Shown: one piece after another, positions 61,700-64,000 of the stretch
Numbering within the stretch: position 1 is the first letter of the stretch
Layout of the letters: every line of letters begins with the position of its first letter
Origin: JAIVJM01 sp963816985
GTDB taxonomy: Bacteria > Acidobacteriota > Blastocatellia > Pyrinomonadales > Pyrinomonadaceae
Length of the DNA: 64,000 bases
Reading direction: 5' to 3'
Assembly (NCBI GenBank): GCA_963816985.1
Contig: CAWFMF010000004.1
Span: forward strand, 1,240,001-1,304,000
Notes under the pieces: generated by a model
The model's database searches: none
Told to the model about the DNA's origin: nothing
The model's input: only the letters and a program-made list of their open reading frames with translations
Made by a program: the position numbers and the translations under genes

Positions 61700-63067
61700 T
61701 CAACGGGGCGCGAGGGCGAGGGCGAACTCGACGGCGCGGCGGGGGTTGACGACGCCCCAGCCCTGCCGGTCAATCTCGATGTCGGGCAGACGCTCGGCGG
61801 TGTCAATGAGGATGCGCTTGATCTGCTGCGGCGAAAGGAGCGGGTTGGCTTCGAGCAGGCAGGCGACGATTGAAGAGACGATGGGCGCGGCGAAGGAGGT
61901 TCCGTCAACGAACTTGTAGTGCTCGCTGATAACGTCGTTCTCGTGGAGCTTGACCGAGATGAGGTGTCGCAAGAGGTAGGCGGGCATGTCGCGCGCTTCG
62001 TCCATGTCGCGGTCGAGACCTTTGTTCTTTTCGATGAGCGGGCGCAGCTCTTCGTCGGTCGCGCGGTGGAGCTTGGCGTAGAGTTCGGCCTCGGCGGCGG
62101 TCGGCGTGTGCGGCAGGATGGGCGCGGGAACCCAGATGCCGGGCGCGATGACTTCGGGCTTCTGCAAGCCGTCGAAGGTCGGGCCGTAGGACGAGCGGTA
62201 CATGCCGCGTCGCGCGGGGTCGAGCGAGTTGCGGTCGTCTAAGCCGCCGACGGCGATGGACGAAGGCGCGGAGGCCGGGGGAAGAACCGGATGCCCCGCC
62301 TCGTGCCCGGCATTGCCGACGGCGCAGACGACGACCAAGCCTTCCTGCACGGCGCGCTCGACGAGCTGCGAGAGCGGGTTATGAAGATACGACTGGTCGG
62401 CGTCGCCGCCCGCCGAGATGTTGACGACGCGGATGCCGTACTCTTCGCGGTGCTCCAGAACCCACTTCAGCCCGCGCATGATGTTGCGCTCGGAGACGCG
62501 GCCACCCTTGCTCACCTTGACGCAGACGACTTTCGAGTCGGGCGCGATGCCGCGGAAGAAGCCGCTCGAAAGCGCCCCGTTCCCGGCGGCGACGACCGAG
62601 GTCATCATCCCGTGCCAGCTCGCCGTCTCGACCGATTCGAGCGTGCCCGTGCCCTTCGGGATGATGTTGTGGTAGGCGAGGATGCGGCTCTGCGGCGTCG
62701 TCAGATCAGGGTGCGAGTAGAAGCCGGAGTCGAGGAAGGCGATGGTCACGCCCCGGCCCGTGAAGCGCTCGTCCGCGCCGAGCCGGAGCCACGTCGGCAG
62801 GACGTAGCGGCCCTGCTCGAAGATTGGGCCGTACTTCTCCGACTGGACGCGCGCGCGCTCGAACAACTCGACGCAGCGCGGGCACACGGTCGGGACGGCC
62901 TGTCCGCCCGGCGTGTTGGCCGCGACCAGTTTCCTGATCTCTTCGGAGAGTTGGTCAACGGGGACGAGCCCCCTGCTCGCTTCGCGCCCGCAGACCGGGC
63001 AGGTGAGCCGCCCGGCGGGTACTTCATGCTCGTGCGCCGTCGGTTCGAGTGAGATTACGTCTGACAC
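61700..63067 (-). CDS. Subtilisin-family (S8) serine peptidase with N-terminal zinc ribbon
   Basis: A 455-residue subtilase. The triad is intact: Asp in IAFLDSGFYSHPD near residue 111, His in SWHGMMTSVVA near 152, and Ser in DGTSFAAPIV near 387; the oxyanion Asn region is AVGNAGHEAGH. There is no signal peptide or propeptide. Instead, residues 22-70 carry two cysteine pairs, CPVC and CPRC, forming a predicted zinc ribbon. A helical insert (about 315-360) separates the two halves of the domain. It is probably cytoplasmic. GTG is the start codon. Confidence 0.88.
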   Translation of the reverse strand: MSDVISLEPTAHEHEVPAGRLTCPVCGREASRGLVPVDQLSEEIRKLVAANTPGGQAVPTVCPRCVELFERARVQSEKYGPIFEQGRYVLPTWLRLGADERFTGRGVTIAFLDSGFYSHPDLTTPQSRILAYHNIIPKGTGTLESVETASWHGMMTSVVAAGNGALSSGFFRGIAPDSKVVCVKVSKGGRVSERNIMRGLKWVLEHREEYGIRVVNISAGGDADQSYLHNPLSQLVERAVQEGLVVVCAVGNAGHEAGHPVLPPASAPSSIAVGGLDDRNSLDPARRGMYRSSYGPTFDGLQKPEVIAPGIWVPAPILPHTPTAAEAELYAKLHRATDEELRPLIEKNKGLDRDMDEARDMPAYLLRHLISVKLHENDVISEHYKFVDGTSFAAPIVSSIVACLLEANPLLSPQQIKRILIDTAERLPDIEIDRQGWGVVNPRRAVEFALALAPR

Positions 63068-63142
63068 TTTTTCGGATATTACCCCTTGCAGAAAAATTTA
63101 ATTGGTTCGGTTCCGAGTGACATTATCATGCGGGCGACCCGC

Positions 63143-63204
63143 CGCCTAACGCAAGGCTGAACCGCGCGGCGGCCTGTGGCGTCGCCGCTTCGTTCGGTGT
63201 TATA
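63143..63204. other. attC-like imperfect palindrome
   Basis: GCCTAACGC (R''-like) and GTTATA (R'-like) are at the ends; inside them GAAC pairs with GTTC and GCGGCG with CGCCGC around a short loop, with unpaired bases on the left arm. This box order and asymmetry resemble integron attC sites, but the R' box departs from the GTTRRRY consensus. Confidence 0.35.
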
Positions 63205-63250
63205 AATTACGCACTACAGGAAAACTTAAAAGAGCTTGAAGGGGAGTCCG

Positions 63251-63676
63251 ATGGCTAAAGAACAGACGAGCGTCCCAGACATCTTCCGCCGCGCGCAAGA
63301 GGTGCTGCGCGAGAAGCCGGAGATGAGTTTGAAGGAGCTGCGCGCGACGCTCTACAGAGAATTCAACGGCTCGCCGATGCCGTCTCTGCATAACCTGACG
63401 ATCCCCGAACAGGACGCGCGCGCGCCCGAAGAGGACTGGACGGCGGGGCTCTCGCTGGTGCGTCGCGGCATCCAGATGGAGGACTGGCGCGAGATCATCA
63501 GCGGCATCGCCCTCAGCTTGGAGCAGACCGTCCGCTACGAGCGCGAGCGCGGGTTCATCGGCGCGGCGGACGAGTGGCACGACCGCGATGCAGGCATCGA
63601 AGGCGCAATCCAGAAGGGCCTCGGCAAGTGGATGCCGGACGAGCTGAAGCGACTCGCGGAAAGCAAAAAGCCGTGA
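63251..63676 (+). CDS. Hypothetical protein (141 aa)
   Basis: An unrecognised, soluble, mostly helical protein of 141 residues, rich in Arg and Glu, with no signal peptide. Landmarks are DIFRRAQEVLREKPEMSLKE near the start and EQTVRYERERGFIGAADEWH towards the end. AAGGGGAG precedes ATG 63251. Its stop TGA (63674-63676) is the first TGA of the CCGTGAC heptamer repeat, so the repeat ends the gene. Confidence 0.65.
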   Translation: MAKEQTSVPDIFRRAQEVLREKPEMSLKELRATLYREFNGSPMPSLHNLTIPEQDARAPEEDWTAGLSLVRRGIQMEDWREIISGIALSLEQTVRYERERGFIGAADEWHDRDAGIEGAIQKGLGKWMPDELKRLAESKKP

Positions 63677-63790
63677 CGGGTAAACCGTGACGAGTGACAG
63701 GAAGAGAACAGTCTTCCTCCTGTCACCTGTCACGGTTTACGGTTCACGGCTTTTCTTGTCACCTGTCACGGTTTACTTGTTACGAGTGAA
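63671..63790. repeat. Palindromic heptamer repeat, CCGTGAC/CCGTAAA family
   Basis: CCGTGAC, GGGTAAA, CCGTGAC, GAGTGAC units (63671-63700) are followed by the complement GTCACCT, GTCACGG, TTTACGG (63720-63752) and then a second partial copy of the right arm to about 63785. It ends four bases before the next start codon. Confidence 0.87.
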
Positions 63791-63793
63791 TTT

Positions 63794-64000
63794 ATGAGTT
63801 TCCTCGACGGCATTTTCAAAGACCCGTTTTACCAGAAGGGCGAGCCGCGGCGGGCCGAGGAGTTCGAGGGCGGGGATACAATCGTGAGCCCGGATACGAG
63901 GCGCGCGAACCGCATCCCGCCGGGCCAGACGCGGACGCGCAAGTGGCCCGTGCTCGACGCGCACGGGACGCCGGACGTTGACATCGAGGCTTGGGAGTTC
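63794..64000 (+). CDS. Sulfite-oxidase-like molybdopterin oxidoreductase (5' part)
   Basis: The first 69 codons of a gene that runs off the window. The sequence RIPPGQTRTRKWPVLDAHG followed by TPDVDIEAWEF matches the opening of the YuiH-type sulfite oxidase-like oxidoreductases, which bind molybdopterin and lack a haem domain. No signal peptide is visible. It starts directly after a heptamer repeat, without an evident ribosome site. Confidence 0.75.
   Translation, partial: MSFLDGIFKDPFYQKGEPRRAEEFEGGDTIVSPDTRRANRIPPGQTRTRKWPVLDAHGTPDVDIEAWEF

Noticed and set aside
61405..61908. N-terminal extension of the phosphatidyltransferase frame
   Set aside because: The added 168 residues are Ser/Pro/Arg low complexity plus translated repeat; the family domain starts just after ATG 61404.

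Overview
The window is 64 kb of a high-GC bacterial chromosome. Gene content points to Acidobacteriota, most likely the Blastocatellia/Pyrinomonadaceae side. The signs are a TIGR03436-type VWA protein, a carboxypeptidase-regulatory outer-membrane protein, DUF11, DUF5996 and DUF4214 proteins, PQQ/YVTN beta-propellers, paired ECF sigma and anti-sigma genes, and a GT39 family. This is inference from family recognition; there is no rRNA or tRNA to anchor it.

Layout. 0-4.3 kb: rpoZ, small hypotheticals, a beta-propeller protein and a CheY-like regulator. 4.4-8.6 kb: M1 aminopeptidase, Uma2 nuclease, EEP phosphohydrolase. 8.7-13.1 kb: two ECF sigma/anti-sigma pairs flanking class I aldolase fbaB. 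13.5-15.9 kb: an AmmeMemoRadiSam radical SAM gene interrupted by a LAGLIDADG intein. 16-20 kb: an NTF2 lipoprotein and two dolichol-type glycosyltransferases. 20-26.3 kb: DUF11 protein, M49 peptidase, DUF5996 and membrane/secreted hypotheticals. 26.4-29 kb: pabB-pabC (p-aminobenzoate). 29.1-32.1 kb: SGNH hydrolase plus polytopic membrane protein. 32-43.8 kb: a mostly minus-strand block with purL, two thioredoxin-fold proteins, purS-purQ, a VWA protein, purB, a lipoprotein, a WalJ-like metallo-beta-lactamase and an M16 peptidase. 44-56.1 kb: outer-membrane protein, PDZ-GAF-PAS histidine kinase, cytochrome/propeller surface protein and an NtrC-type regulator. 56.2-64 kb: DoxX, a dioxygenase remnant, DASS transporter, Gdx exporter, a caspase-like lipoprotein, CDP-alcohol phosphatidyltransferase, a zinc-ribbon subtilase and the start of a sulfite-oxidase-like gene.

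Two things stand out. First, gene junctions are filled with palindromic repeats, and at least eight different sequence families share a period of 7 bases (AAAAGGC, CAGTTTT, CCGTAAA/CCGTGAC, GTTCAAA, AATGATG, GTGACGA, GGAGTCC, GGGGTCA types). The two arms of such a repeat are read through into protein twice: once as the entire charged and hydrophobic part of a lipoprotein signal peptide (41529), once as the N-terminus of a membrane protein (30419). Second, the intein sits exactly before the third cysteine of the radical SAM iron-sulphur motif.

Several genes carry single-base frameshifts (purL twice, purB, the intein, the 30.4-kb membrane protein, probably the 24.3-kb membrane protein). Because purL and purB are housekeeping genes, consensus error in the assembly is the first explanation; read coverage should be checked before calling any of them pseudogenes.
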